Positions 54,356-63,117 of a DNA stretch of 64,000 nt are shown piece by piece. The first letter of the stretch is position 1. Each line of letters starts with the position of its first letter. The stretch is taken from contig JALHMB010000005.1 of NCBI GenBank assembly GCA_022844275.1, positions 310,001 to 374,000 on the forward strand. Reading direction: 5' to 3'. The notes under the pieces were generated by a model. The model did no database searches. It saw nothing but the letters and a program-made list of their open reading frames with translations, and was not told the origin of the DNA. The position numbers and the translations under genes are program-made. Source of the DNA: Hyphomicrobiaceae bacterium. GTDB lineage: Bacteria; Pseudomonadota; Alphaproteobacteria; Rhizobiales; Hyphomicrobiaceae.

Positions 54356-55195
54356 TCAAGCGGCATTCGACCGGGTGGACAGCCACCATCCTTCGCCAGC
54401 GTACCAGCACGATTCGTCGGGAGGCGTGCGTCTGCGCAGGGATTTGACCTGACGCCAGGTGCCGAGCGCGAAAGCTCTGGCGAGCGCATCGCCTTCGCCG
54501 CTGTCGCGTGCGCCCTCGCAATAAATGAAAGTCGCGGGCTGCACGAAACGGGCGTCGAAGTCGCTCGCCGTCGTCCGTGTGACGAGAAGCATCCCGCCCA
54601 AGCCGACATTAGGCGTCAGCGGAAACAAGAGACGGCCGCCGGTGCGCAAGGCGTCGAGCCAGGCGTCGGGTGGTCGCGTCGCACCGGCACTGACGTAGAC
54701 GATATCGCAGGCTGGAAGGCTGTCGGCGGTCGCCGACTTGGCCTCGACCGAGACATTAGGCCAAGGCGCGAGATTGGTTGCTGCCTTCGCGGCCAGATCC
54801 GGAACGATCTCGTAGGCGATTACGGTGCCGGTCGGGCCGACGAGATGCGCCAGAATTGCCGTGTAGTAGCCGGTGCCACAGCCTATGTGCACCGCAGTCT
54901 CGCCGCTCTTGATCTGCAGCACCGCGAGGCAGCGGGCATGGAGTTGTGGCTCGCCATTGTTCAGCCGGCGCTCGGGAATGAGCGCCACGACAACATCCTG
55001 ATAGAGGTACGCCAGATCGTCGGAAGGCGTGTCGATATAGCCGCCGGTGAAGTCAGTTACCTTCCACGGTCCAGGCCCAACGAAGCGCTCGCGTTCGATT
55101 GTCGCGAACGCTTCGATGAGCTTTGGGTCATTTGTACCGGCTTTTCCAGCGACCAGACGGGCGTAATAAGATCTGAGATCCGCTGGAGATACCAT
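54356..55195 (-). CDS. pcm: protein-L-isoaspartate O-methyltransferase family protein, 279 aa
   Basis: SAM fold with TAVHIGCGTGYYTAILAHLVGPTGTVIAYEI near residue 95; the N-terminus (IEAFATIERERFVGPGPW) resembles PIMT. It is longer than the usual 210 residues by a C-terminal extension. Classical PIMT repairs isoaspartyl residues in ageing proteins; this subgroup may have another substrate. Neighbours on the same strand are the two decarboxylase subunits, 20 bases away. Confidence 0.7.
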   Translation of the reverse strand: MVSPADLRSYYARLVAGKAGTNDPKLIEAFATIERERFVGPGPWKVTDFTGGYIDTPSDDLAYLYQDVVVALIPERRLNNGEPQLHARCLAVLQIKSGETAVHIGCGTGYYTAILAHLVGPTGTVIAYEIVPDLAAKAATNLAPWPNVSVEAKSATADSLPACDIVYVSAGATRPPDAWLDALRTGGRLLFPLTPNVGLGGMLLVTRTTASDFDARFVQPATFIYCEGARDSGEGDALARAFALGTWRQVKSLRRRTPPDESCWYAGEGWWLSTRSNAA

Positions 55196-55214
55196 CGCGG
55201 GACTGTCCTCCGCG

Positions 55215-55820
55215 TCAGCCTTTCATGCCGAGTAGGAAGCGCACCCTCGTGGACGCAGGGTCCATGTCGCGCTTGTACTTCGGGCCATCCTCGGGCTTCA
55301 CGCGGAGCAGCACGAAGCACGTGCCGTTGCTCTCACGCAGCATCCGCGCGCCGGCCGCGATCTGGTCCTGGCTCTCGACGGTCATCGTCGACTTGATGCC
55401 GGCGCCGATCGCCATCTGCTCGAGATCCACGCCGAGGCTCGTGTGGCTCTTCTGATAGCCCGTCTCGCCGTAGTGGCCGTTGTCGACGCACAGAATGCGC
55501 AGGTTCGGCGGGTTCAGGATGCTCGCCGTCGCGAGCGAGCCTACGTTCATCAACAGCTCGCCGTCACCGGTCGCGACAATGACTTTCTTATCGGGACGCG
55601 CGAGCGCAAGCCCGAGGCCCATCGATACGGCAGCGCCCATCGCGCCGGCCATGCCGTAGTAGTTGGAGCCGTCCTTAGTGATCGAGGCAAGATCCTTGGC
55701 GGTGCCCGCCAGCCCGCCGATGAAGAGGAAGTCCTTCTGCTCGCCGATGAGCTGGGGGACCGCCACGCTGCGGTCCAGGTCGAACTTCGGCGCCGATTTT
55801 GCTTCTGATGCTTTGGCCAT
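55215..55820 (-). CDS. ThDP-dependent decarboxylase, C-terminal (beta) subunit, 201 aa
   Basis: Carries the ThDP pyrophosphate/Mg site: MAGAMGAAVSMGLGLALARP, VATGDGELLMNVGSL (GDG near residue 94) through NGHYGETGYQKSH. This is the C-terminal half of sulfopyruvate or phosphonopyruvate decarboxylase (ComE-like). It pairs with the next gene, which supplies the N-terminal half. Start of the alpha gene is 33 bases upstream on the same strand. Confidence 0.8.
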   Translation of the reverse strand: MAKASEAKSAPKFDLDRSVAVPQLIGEQKDFLFIGGLAGTAKDLASITKDGSNYYGMAGAMGAAVSMGLGLALARPDKKVIVATGDGELLMNVGSLATASILNPPNLRILCVDNGHYGETGYQKSHTSLGVDLEQMAIGAGIKSTMTVESQDQIAAGARMLRESNGTCFVLLRVKPEDGPKYKRDMDPASTRVRFLLGMKG

Positions 55821-55831
55821 GATCCGTCCCC

Positions 55832-56353
55832 TCAGAACTTCTTGGCGCCGATGAGCTTCTGTGTGAGCAGAACCGCGACCGCTTCCCCGGATTGGAAGGC
55901 CATCGTGCAGGCCGCGTCGATGGCCCGCTCGACCTCGTCCTTGTGGGTGATCTCGACGGTGACGAAGCCCATGGTGTCGAGGATCGGCCGGACGGCCTTG
56001 CCCATGCCCATCTGCCAGGGATTGCCCTCGCCGTAGTCGCCGCGCATCGAAAGGACGGTTAGGAAGGGGAACTTGCCGCCCGTGATCATGGAGAAGAAGT
56101 TGATGCAGTTGCCGAGGCCGCTGCTCTGCATCAGCAGTGCCGACTTCGCGCCGCCGAGGTGGGCGCCGGCGGCCAGCGCCACACCCTCCTCTTCGGTCGT
56201 CAGTGCGACAGATTGAACGTCGGGATCAGCCAGCGAGAGGTCGATGGCCATGCGGTGGCCCGCGTCCGGCACATAGCTGAATATGGTGACGCCGTTCTTC
56301 TTGAGCGTGTCGTAGACCACCTTCTGCCAGCGATCTTCTGTCGTGGCTTCCAT
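55832..56353 (-). CDS. ThDP-dependent decarboxylase, N-terminal (alpha) subunit, 173 aa
   Basis: Start at MEATTEDRWQ, after GGGAGGAGA. TTEEEGVALAAGAHLGG contains the glutamate that activates ThDP, with QSSGLGNCINFFSMI and RGDYGEGNPWQ: the N-terminal half of the ComD/phosphonopyruvate decarboxylase family. Split two-subunit form. Operon alpha-beta-PIMT. The substrate (sulfopyruvate, phosphonopyruvate or another 2-oxo acid) cannot be decided; no sulfo- or phosphono-pathway partners are in the window. Confidence 0.8.
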   Translation of the reverse strand: MEATTEDRWQKVVYDTLKKNGVTIFSYVPDAGHRMAIDLSLADPDVQSVALTTEEEGVALAAGAHLGGAKSALLMQSSGLGNCINFFSMITGGKFPFLTVLSMRGDYGEGNPWQMGMGKAVRPILDTMGFVTVEITHKDEVERAIDAACTMAFQSGEAVAVLLTQKLIGAKKF

Positions 56354-56768
56354 CGTTCGTCTCCTCCCGGGGAAATTTCTGACCTGCTTGGGCGAACGGC
56401 GTCCGCTGCGAGCCAGCATATGTCCGGACGATGGTAGTGGCCGAAAAGCAAGCTCGCAAGCGTTCGCGCGGCTCGCGCGGAGGCAATGCAGGGTCTATCT
56501 GCGGTGCGCGCATGACTCGCGGCTCGATGGCCGAACTGTCGCAGGCGTGCGCGAGGTGGGCGTTCGGACTCACGCGGTGGATGAACTCAGGGGCCTCAAC
56601 TGGCTGAGATTGAGGATTTATCGCAACACTGAGACCGGAACATCAAATGTATTCACCGATGTTTTGAATTTCCCTGTCAACATTCGGTTTGAAAAACAGC
56701 AAAGCTTTTTTTGCGCACGGGTGATTCGTGCGTGGAACTCGACAGACTTATTTTGGGAGACACTGACG
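56354..56768. other. intergenic region and AT-rich leader of the Lys/Ala peptide
   Basis: About 415 bases. The first 200 bases are GC-rich with no gene seen; 56600-56760 is strikingly AT-rich. A hairpin CGCACG / CGTGCG (56714-56732) follows a run of T at 56705-56712, about 40 bases before the peptide start. Looks like a strong promoter plus structured 5' leader for the peptide gene. Confidence 0.4.
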
Positions 56769-56849
56769 ATGGCGAAAGCTGCTGCGAAGAAGGCTCCGGC
56801 CAAGAAGGCTGTGAAGAAGCCGGCTAAGAAGGCCGCCAAGAAGAAGTGA
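56769..56849 (+). CDS. Lys/Ala-rich histone H1-like peptide, 26 aa
   Basis: ATG 7 bases after GGGAGA. The peptide is 12 lysines and 10 alanines plus two prolines, arranged as KKA/KKP repeats like the tail of eukaryotic histone H1 or of bacterial Hc1-type proteins. With no globular domain it is probably a DNA- or RNA-binding counter-ion. It has its own ribosome binding site, an AT-rich leader and a strong terminator, so it is a dedicated unit and not a fragment. Confidence 0.65.
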   Translation: MAKAAAKKAPAKKAVKKPAKKAAKKK

Positions 56850-56911
56850 AGTACTTGCGGGGCTCCATTACGGCAGCTCCGTTCGAAAGATTTCGCTGTT
56901 CGAGTTCTAGA

Positions 56912-56954
56912 GGCCGGAGGTAGCAGACAACTGCCCTCCGGTCCTTGCTTTTTT
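56912..56954 (+). terminator. intrinsic terminator after the Lys/Ala peptide
   Basis: GGCCGGAGG pairs with CCTCCGGTCC (one G-T wobble) around an inner CAG/CTG pairing, followed by TTGCTTTTTT. A textbook intrinsic terminator, about 65 bases after the stop codon. Confidence 0.85.
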
Positions 56955-56974
56955 GAGAGCCCTCGGGCTGCCGG

Positions 56975-57844
56975 CTATTTCATCGCTACGAGCATGACGC
57001 CCGGCACGACCAGAGCGATGGTCGCTACCATCCGCCACGAGAAGCGCTCGCGCCGGAAGACGAACAATCCCAGAAGCATTGTGAAGACGGGCGTCGCCGA
57101 AACGACAGGAACGACGGTCACGAGATCGCCGATCTGCAGGGCCTGGTTTAGAAATTGAAGTGAAACCGCAGCCGTCAGACCAGAAACGACGAACCAGCAG
57201 TAGGACGTCCTCGTACCACTAAGAGAACGCCCCTCGATTCGGAATGCGGCCGTCGCGATAGCGAGGGACACCGTATTCGACACGAGCACGGCGAAGGACG
57301 CGCTCGGCACGTCCTCGAGTCCGAGCTTGGTCACGGCGTGCCCGCCCGCGCGCACGAAGGCGGCGCCGACCGGCAGGGCGATGGCCCAGAGCGGCCAATC
57401 CCTGGCGAACCCTTGCCGGCGGTAGCTCGCAACCACGCCCCCGGCGATAACGGCGGCTATGCCAATGCCGGTTTTGAGATCCAGCGTTTCGCCAAGCAGA
57501 AGGATGGCGAACAGAGCTCCGAATATGGGCGCCGACGCCGTCAGCGCGCTGGTCAGGGTCGGCCCCAAGACATGAATGCTTTGGATGGCCAGTACTGACG
57601 AAAGTGACGGCCGGATTATGCCGACGAGCGCGAAGAGCACCGTCCCCCACGTCAGCCAATACCCGCTTTCCAAATAGAACGGCGCCAACAGCCAGTAGAA
57701 GACGGCGCCGGTGCCGATGTTGATCAGCGATCCGATGCGCGAGTCGGAGCCTTGGAGACCGAGGCTCTGGAAGTGGTTCGTCAGCGCAAAAAGAAAAGCC
57801 GAGGCGAGCGCGAACAGGACGGCCGCATGAGGAAATGTGCTCAT
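56975..57844 (-). CDS. EamA-family (DMT) transporter, 289 aa
   Basis: Ten predicted membrane segments in two EamA repeats (first from HAAVLFALASAFLFALTNHF, second from WPLWAIALPVGAAFVRAGGHAV). The C-terminal motif ATPVFTMLLGLFVFRRERFSWRM is typical of this family. Members export amino acids or other small metabolites; the substrate is unknown. It starts 4 bases after the sua5 stop, so the two are co-transcribed. Confidence 0.8.
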   Translation of the reverse strand: MSTFPHAAVLFALASAFLFALTNHFQSLGLQGSDSRIGSLINIGTGAVFYWLLAPFYLESGYWLTWGTVLFALVGIIRPSLSSVLAIQSIHVLGPTLTSALTASAPIFGALFAILLLGETLDLKTGIGIAAVIAGGVVASYRRQGFARDWPLWAIALPVGAAFVRAGGHAVTKLGLEDVPSASFAVLVSNTVSLAIATAAFRIEGRSLSGTRTSYCWFVVSGLTAAVSLQFLNQALQIGDLVTVVPVVSATPVFTMLLGLFVFRRERFSWRMVATIALVVPGVMLVAMK

Positions 57845-57848
57845 CGCG

Positions 57849-58799
57849 TCAACGCACCGCCGCCCGGCGCAAGCGATCGTTGATGGCCTCGCCGAGACCC
57901 GCTTCCGGAATCGGCATGACGGCAATTGTGGCCGCGCCCGCGGCATCCAGCCGACGCAGGGCGGCGAACAGATTCGCAGCCGCTTCGATCAGGTCTCCCG
58001 TAAGGCTCAAGTTGATCGAGGGGCCATCGTGGTCTGCGGCTACCGGGCCGAACGCGAGGAGCGCTTCGCTGGGGCGGGCGCTGGAGGCGTTCAAACGGAC
58101 AGGCGTCCGCGGCGCGTAGTGGCTCGCGAGCTGTCCGGGCGAGGATGGCCGTTCGGCATCGCCGTAGTGAACCGCCAGGCGGGTGCCCAGCACGGCTTCA
58201 ATATCCTCCCGCGTCACGCCGCCCGCGCGTAGAAGTGCCGGCTGGCTTCCGGAAACATCGACCACCGTCGACTCGACGCCGATCGGGCTCGGCCCGTCAT
58301 CCAGAATGATCGCGACCTTCGCTCCCAAATCGGCCTCGACGTGCGCGGCCGTCGTCGGGCTCACATGGCCTGAGCGGTTGGCCGAGGGTGCCGCGATCGG
58401 CCGTGCTGCTGCTCGGATAAATGTGCGGGCGATCGGATGTGATGGCACACGCAGCGCCACTGTATCGAGGCCGGCTGTGACAAGGTCCGCGATGGCGCAG
58501 TCTGGCTGCTTGTTCAGCACCAGCGTCAACGCGCCCGGCCAGAAGGCCGCCGCGAGCGCCTGCGCTTCAGGACCCAGCACGGCGAAGCGCGATGCATCCT
58601 CAGCGTCCGCGACATGGGCGATCAGCGGATTGAATTGTGGGCGGCCCTTGGCCTCGTAGATGGCCGCAACGGCCCGCGCGTTGGTCGCATCGGCGCCGAG
58701 CCCGTAGACCGTCTCGGTTGGGAAGGCTACGAGCCTGCCTTCTCTGAGCGCCGCGGCGGCGTCAGCGATCGCGTCTGCGGTGGCGGGGCGGATCGGCAT
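57849..58799 (-). CDS. sua5: threonylcarbamoyl-AMP synthase, Sua5 type, 316 aa
   Basis: Makes threonylcarbamoyl-AMP for the t6A37 tRNA modification. YrdC domain with REGRLVAFPTETVYGLGADATNARAVAAIYEAKGRPQFNPLIAHV at the N-terminus, PIAAPSANRSGHVSPTTAAHV, and IGVESTVVDVSG; then a C-terminal Sua5 domain (GQLASHYAPRTPVRL). Full-length Sua5 rather than the short TsaC form. Divergent from the acyl-CoA dehydrogenase. Confidence 0.95.
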   Translation of the reverse strand: MPIRPATADAIADAAAALREGRLVAFPTETVYGLGADATNARAVAAIYEAKGRPQFNPLIAHVADAEDASRFAVLGPEAQALAAAFWPGALTLVLNKQPDCAIADLVTAGLDTVALRVPSHPIARTFIRAAARPIAAPSANRSGHVSPTTAAHVEADLGAKVAIILDDGPSPIGVESTVVDVSGSQPALLRAGGVTREDIEAVLGTRLAVHYGDAERPSSPGQLASHYAPRTPVRLNASSARPSEALLAFGPVAADHDGPSINLSLTGDLIEAAANLFAALRRLDAAGAATIAVMPIPEAGLGEAINDRLRRAAVR

Positions 58800-58911
58800 G
58801 GAGCTTTCGGGACTAACTGAGAGAACTTCTGCGCGCGGGCTTCTCGACGCAGGGTCTTATGCCTATTGTGCGGGCAAATAGCCAACGTCCCAGCACTGAG
58901 GACTGTTCGAC

Positions 58912-60678
58912 ATGACCTACCGCGCTCCAGTAGACGACATCGTCTTCGCGCTCAAGACCGCCGCCGGTCTCGATGAGCTCGTGGCAAACGGCACGGTCGA
59001 GGTCGACGAGGACACCGTGCGCGCGGTCATCGATGAGGCCGGCCGTTTTGCCAGCGAGGTTCTCGATCCGCTGAATGTGCCCGGCGACCGCACCGGCTCG
59101 CGCCTGGTGGATGGCACGGTCGTGACGCCGCCGGGCTGGAAGGAAGCCTACACGGCATTTTCCGAGGGTGGCTGGTCGGCCTTGCCTTGCCCTCCGGAGT
59201 TCGGAGGCCAGGGCCTGCCCGAGATGGTCTCCATGGCGGCCTGCGAGATCTGGAATTCGGCCAACCTCTCCTTCGGCCTTTGCCCGCTGCTCACTCAGGG
59301 CGCCATCGACGCGCTCTGGCTGCACGGCTCGGAGGAGCTGAAGAAGACCTACCTGCCGAAGATGATCTCCGGCGAATGGACCGGCACGATGAATCTCACC
59401 GAGCCCCATGTCGGCTCGGATCTCGGCCATCTGACCACCAAGGCCGTCAAGCAACCGGACGGCACGTACCGCATCTTCGGCACGAAGATCTTCATCACCT
59501 ACGGCGATCACGAGCTGACCGAGAACATTATCCACATGGTGCTTGCGCGTCTGCCGGATGCGCCGGCCGGCACGCGCGGTATCTCGCTGTTCCTCGTGCC
59601 GAAGTATCTTGTGAAGGCGGACGGCTCGCGCGGTGCGCGAAATGACCTCATCGCAGCGAGCCTCGAGCACAAGCTCGGCATTCACGCGAGTCCGACGGCC
59701 GTGATGAAGTACGGCGAGAAGGGCGAAGGTGCCGTCGGCTATCTTGTCGGTGAGGAGAACCGCGGCCTCAACACCATGTTCATCATGATGAACGCGGCGC
59801 GCCTTGCGGTCGGCGTGCAGGGTGTCGCGATTGCCGAGCGCGCGACGCAGCGAGCCACCGACTACGCCAATGAGCGCAAGCAGGGCCGTGCGCCCGGTGC
59901 GCCGGCGAGCGAGATGAGCCCGATCATCGTCCATCCCGACGTCCGCCGGAACCTGCTCACCATGAAGGCGCTGACGCAGGCGGCGCGCGCTATCTGTCTC
60001 GTGACCGCCCGCGAGCTCGACGTATCGCATGCAGCAAAGGATGCCGAGACACGCGCTAAAGCCGCTGCACGCGCCGCGCTGCTGACGCCGATTGCGAAGG
60101 CCTTCTCGACGGACATCGGCATGGAGGTCGCTTCGATCGGTGTACAGATCCACGGTGGCATGGGCTTCATCGAAGAGACCGGAGCTGCGCAGCACTATCG
60201 TGATGCCCGCATCCTGCCGATCTACGAAGGCACGAACGGTATCCAGGCCATCGACCTTCTGATGCGCAAGTTGCCGCTCGAGGGTGGCAAAGTCGCGGAG
60301 GCTTACATCGCCGAGCTCGCACAGACAGTCGCCGAGGTGAAAGCGTCCAATCGGCCCGAGTTCGGCCGCATGGGCGAGCGTCTCGGGGCGGCGGTCGAGG
60401 CGCTGGCCGTAGCCTCGAAATGGCTCGGCGGTGCGCTGCAGAAGAACCCCGAGGCTGCATTGGCCGGCGCGCAGCCCTATCTCCGGCTGTTCGGCCTCGC
60501 CGCGGGTGGCGTCTATCTGGCGCGGGGCGCGTTAAGCATCGTCCGCGAAGGGACGAGCGATGGCGCCGGCCGAATCGCGCTCGCGCGCTTCTTTGCGGAA
60601 AATCTCGCGACGGCGGCGCCTGGCCTATCCGATACGGTTACGACGGGCGCGGATACAGTCCTGAGCGCGGCGGTATAA
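58912..60678 (+). CDS. acyl-CoA dehydrogenase, long form, 588 aa
   Basis: FAD enzyme for the first oxidation of acyl-CoA. Contains MNLTEPHVGSDLGHLTTKAV, GTKIFITYGDHELTENIIHMVLAR, the helical core with MMNAARLAVGVQGVAIAERATQRATDYANERKQGR, IHGGMGFIEETGAAQHYRDARILPIYEGTNGIQA with the catalytic glutamate near residue 440, and a C-terminal DUF (acetyl-CoA dehydrogenase C-terminal-like). That long form acts on long-chain or unusual acyl groups. No etf or thiolase gene is adjacent. Confidence 0.9.
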   Translation: MTYRAPVDDIVFALKTAAGLDELVANGTVEVDEDTVRAVIDEAGRFASEVLDPLNVPGDRTGSRLVDGTVVTPPGWKEAYTAFSEGGWSALPCPPEFGGQGLPEMVSMAACEIWNSANLSFGLCPLLTQGAIDALWLHGSEELKKTYLPKMISGEWTGTMNLTEPHVGSDLGHLTTKAVKQPDGTYRIFGTKIFITYGDHELTENIIHMVLARLPDAPAGTRGISLFLVPKYLVKADGSRGARNDLIAASLEHKLGIHASPTAVMKYGEKGEGAVGYLVGEENRGLNTMFIMMNAARLAVGVQGVAIAERATQRATDYANERKQGRAPGAPASEMSPIIVHPDVRRNLLTMKALTQAARAICLVTARELDVSHAAKDAETRAKAAARAALLTPIAKAFSTDIGMEVASIGVQIHGGMGFIEETGAAQHYRDARILPIYEGTNGIQAIDLLMRKLPLEGGKVAEAYIAELAQTVAEVKASNRPEFGRMGERLGAAVEALAVASKWLGGALQKNPEAALAGAQPYLRLFGLAAGGVYLARGALSIVREGTSDGAGRIALARFFAENLATAAPGLSDTVTTGADTVLSAAV

Positions 60679-60683
60679 CGCCG

Positions 60684-61769
60684 CTACACAAGACGGCCGC
60701 GTGCGGCCACTGGCAGCACGTCCACGATCTCGCCACCGCGCACGGCAATGAGCTGGTCGACCATGTTCACGACCACGCAGACGTGGTTCGGGATGATGCG
60801 GACGACCTCGCCGACATCGGGCCGCTCGTTGGTGCGCGAGAGATCGAGGAAGCCGTGCTCCTCGGCAAAGGCGCCGATCCGCGCCTGCGGATATTCCAGA
60901 ATGTGCCCGAAGCCATCGAGACCGCCGCCCGGATCGGCCGTCAGCGTCTTGGAGCCGGAATCGAGGATGCCGCGCTCCGGGCCAGCCCGGCTCACGACCG
61001 TCGCATAGACGTGGAGGGCACAATCATCCTCGGTGGCTCTTCCGCACGCGACCATCATGCGGTCGTTGAATATGTAAGTGCCGGCGCGGTGCTCGGTAGC
61101 GCCGGTGAGCTTCCCGATGTTGGGCAGATTCGGCGTACCACCTGTCGAGATGATACCCGGCTCGAGGCCTAGTGATCTGATCCCGGCGACGGTCTCGTCG
61201 TGAAAACGCTGAGCGGCATCCCACCCGGACTCCGTCGGATAGAACAGAAGCCCGCGGAATTCGAGGCCCTCGGTATCACGCACGACGCGGGCGAGATCGA
61301 TCGCCTCCCTCGGCGTCTCGACGCCGGCACGTTTGCGGCCCGTATCGCACTCGATCATGACGCCGATGGGCGCACCCGCAGCCGCCGCGGCCTCGGCATA
61401 AGCGGCGAGCGTCACCGGATTGTCCGCGCATATAGTGAGATCGCAGCGCTTCCTGAGCGCGGCCAGCCGGCCCGAGCGCGCGGCACCAATAAGATTGTAG
61501 CTGACGAGGACGTTCTCGATCCCGGCGTTGGCCATGATTTCGGCTTCCCCGAGCTTCTGGCAGGTAATGCCCTGGGCGCCGGCCGCGATCTGCATTTTGG
61601 CGAGTACCGGGCTCTTGTGCGTCTTGATGTGCGGGCGGTTGGCGACACCGGCGGCTTCGCAAAGCCCCTGCACGCGCTCAATGTTCTTTTCCACCCGATC
61701 GAGGTCGATGACGACGGCAGGCGTGCCGAACTCGCGCGAGATCTGCTCTTTGAGAAGATCGAGGCTCAT
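60684..61769 (-). CDS. D-threonine aldolase / D-serine deaminase-family PLP enzyme, 361 aa
   Basis: Start at MSLDLLKEQISREF. Alanine-racemase-like fold with FGTPAVVIDLDRVEKNI and the PLP lysine in RPHIKTHKS near residue 49; later GTPNLPN, GTYIFNDRMM and the C-terminal metal-site region IIPNHVCVVVN. Members cleave D-3-hydroxy amino acids to glycine and an aldehyde, or deaminate D-serine. Which one applies here is not decidable. Confidence 0.85.
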   Translation of the reverse strand: MSLDLLKEQISREFGTPAVVIDLDRVEKNIERVQGLCEAAGVANRPHIKTHKSPVLAKMQIAAGAQGITCQKLGEAEIMANAGIENVLVSYNLIGAARSGRLAALRKRCDLTICADNPVTLAAYAEAAAAAGAPIGVMIECDTGRKRAGVETPREAIDLARVVRDTEGLEFRGLLFYPTESGWDAAQRFHDETVAGIRSLGLEPGIISTGGTPNLPNIGKLTGATEHRAGTYIFNDRMMVACGRATEDDCALHVYATVVSRAGPERGILDSGSKTLTADPGGGLDGFGHILEYPQARIGAFAEEHGFLDLSRTNERPDVGEVVRIIPNHVCVVVNMVDQLIAVRGGEIVDVLPVAARGRLV

Positions 61770-61785
61770 GGGTCCAGATCCTGCT

Positions 61786-62061
61786 TCAACGAATGGCTTC
61801 GCCGGGCGCATAGGTGGCAAGAGCGAGCGCGTGAACACGGCCCTTGAGTTCATCGGCCAGCGCGTCATTCACCATGCGGTGGCGCGCGACGCGGGTCTTG
61901 CCGTCGAAAGCCGACGACACGATCAGCACGCGGTAATGGCTCTCGCCTGTGCCGGGTGAGCTGCGATGTCCCGCATGTAGATGTGACTCGTTGATGACAT
62001 CGAGCCGGGTCGGCTCGAACGCGATCATGAGTTTCTCGCGAATTCTCTGGTCGGCGGACAT
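61786..62061 (-). CDS. bolA: BolA-family protein, 91 aa
   Basis: Short BolA protein: IREKLMIAFEPTRLDVINESHLHAGHRSSPGTGESHYRVLIVSSAF followed by RVARHRMVNDALADELKGRVHALALATYAPGE. The conserved histidine and the VHALA helix fit BolA partners of monothiol glutaredoxins in iron-sulphur trafficking and iron sensing. In many alphaproteobacteria it neighbours the dnaJ-like/cobS pair, as it does here within about 1.2 kb. Confidence 0.9.
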   Translation of the reverse strand: MSADQRIREKLMIAFEPTRLDVINESHLHAGHRSSPGTGESHYRVLIVSSAFDGKTRVARHRMVNDALADELKGRVHALALATYAPGEAIR

Positions 62062-62288
62062 TCTTTTGGCTGCTGCCCCTCAACGCCTCTAGATCGAGCC
62101 TCTCGCCAGAATGCATCAAGCCCTGCATGTCCTGCGAGAACAAATGTTAAGCTGAGATCAAATATAATGAACACGGATAAAATGCGAGGCCTTAGGTCGG
62201 GAATGCCGTTGCAAGACAATGCCTGGCGCGCTGTAGTAAGTGTCGCGAGAGCGTTCCGACACTGGTGACCCCTCCTGAACCCCCTGAC

Positions 62289-63014
62289 ATGACCCTTCTG
62301 AAACCCCTGCTGCTCAATCTCGGCCAGCACGACACCGTGTCTGACGAAGAAGCAGCGCTTTTGGCATCGGTCATCACCAAAGAAGCGACTTTCGCGCCCG
62401 GCGAGGACATTGTCGCCGTCGGTTCACGGCCGGCTTATAGCAGCCTGCTGGTCGACGGGTTCGCGGCTCGCTACAAAATGCTCTCCGATGGCGGCCGGCA
62501 GATCACCGCGCTTCACGTGGCTGGCGATTTCGTCGATCTCCATGCCTTTCTATTGAAGACCATGGACCATGGCATCGTGGCGCTCTCTCCGTGCCATATG
62601 GCCTTTGCCGAGCACGGCGACCTCAAGACGATCAGCGAGCAGGCGCCGCATCTGACACGGCTCCTGTGGCTCGATACGCTCGTGGACGGCGCCATTCACC
62701 GCGAATGGATTGTCGCCATGGGACGCCGCTCACGGAAATCGCAGCTCGCACATCTGGTCTGCGAACTCTACGTGCGTCTGCGCGGCGTACAGCGCACGGT
62801 CGACTGGAGTTTCCACTTTCCGCTTTCGCAAGCCGAAATGGCCGATGTGCTGGGTTTATCAGTCGTTCACATGAACCGCGTAATCCAGAGCCTTCGGCGC
62901 GAGGGCTTGATAAGTTGGACGCACCACACGATTTCAATACTCGACTGGGTACGCCTTCAGGAGGTCGCGGAATTCGATCCGACGTACCTCAGCATGATGC
63001 GGGAGCCGCGTTAG
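62289..63014 (+). CDS. Crp/Fnr-family transcriptional regulator, 241 aa
   Basis: Start at MTLLKPLLLN, with an upstream GTG as alternative. The sensing roll has FAPGEDIVAVGSRPAYSSLLVDGFAARYKMLSDGGRQITALHVAGDFVDLHAFLL, and the helix-turn-helix SQAEMADVLGLSVVHMNRVIQSLRREGLI is at about 187-210. It lacks the N-terminal cysteine cluster of oxygen-sensing Fnr and the glycine-rich cAMP box is not canonical, so its ligand is unknown. Located between bolA and the dnaJ-like gene. Confidence 0.85.
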   Translation: MTLLKPLLLNLGQHDTVSDEEAALLASVITKEATFAPGEDIVAVGSRPAYSSLLVDGFAARYKMLSDGGRQITALHVAGDFVDLHAFLLKTMDHGIVALSPCHMAFAEHGDLKTISEQAPHLTRLLWLDTLVDGAIHREWIVAMGRRSRKSQLAHLVCELYVRLRGVQRTVDWSFHFPLSQAEMADVLGLSVVHMNRVIQSLRREGLISWTHHTISILDWVRLQEVAEFDPTYLSMMREPR

Positions 63015-63117
63015 GCGGCAACACCCGCCTCTTCGGTGGCATAGCAGCAACTCATTCCTGTGGTGTCCGGGTGACCGCTTGTGCGCCGCGGTCGCGCTGG
63101 ATCATAATGCTGGCGAG

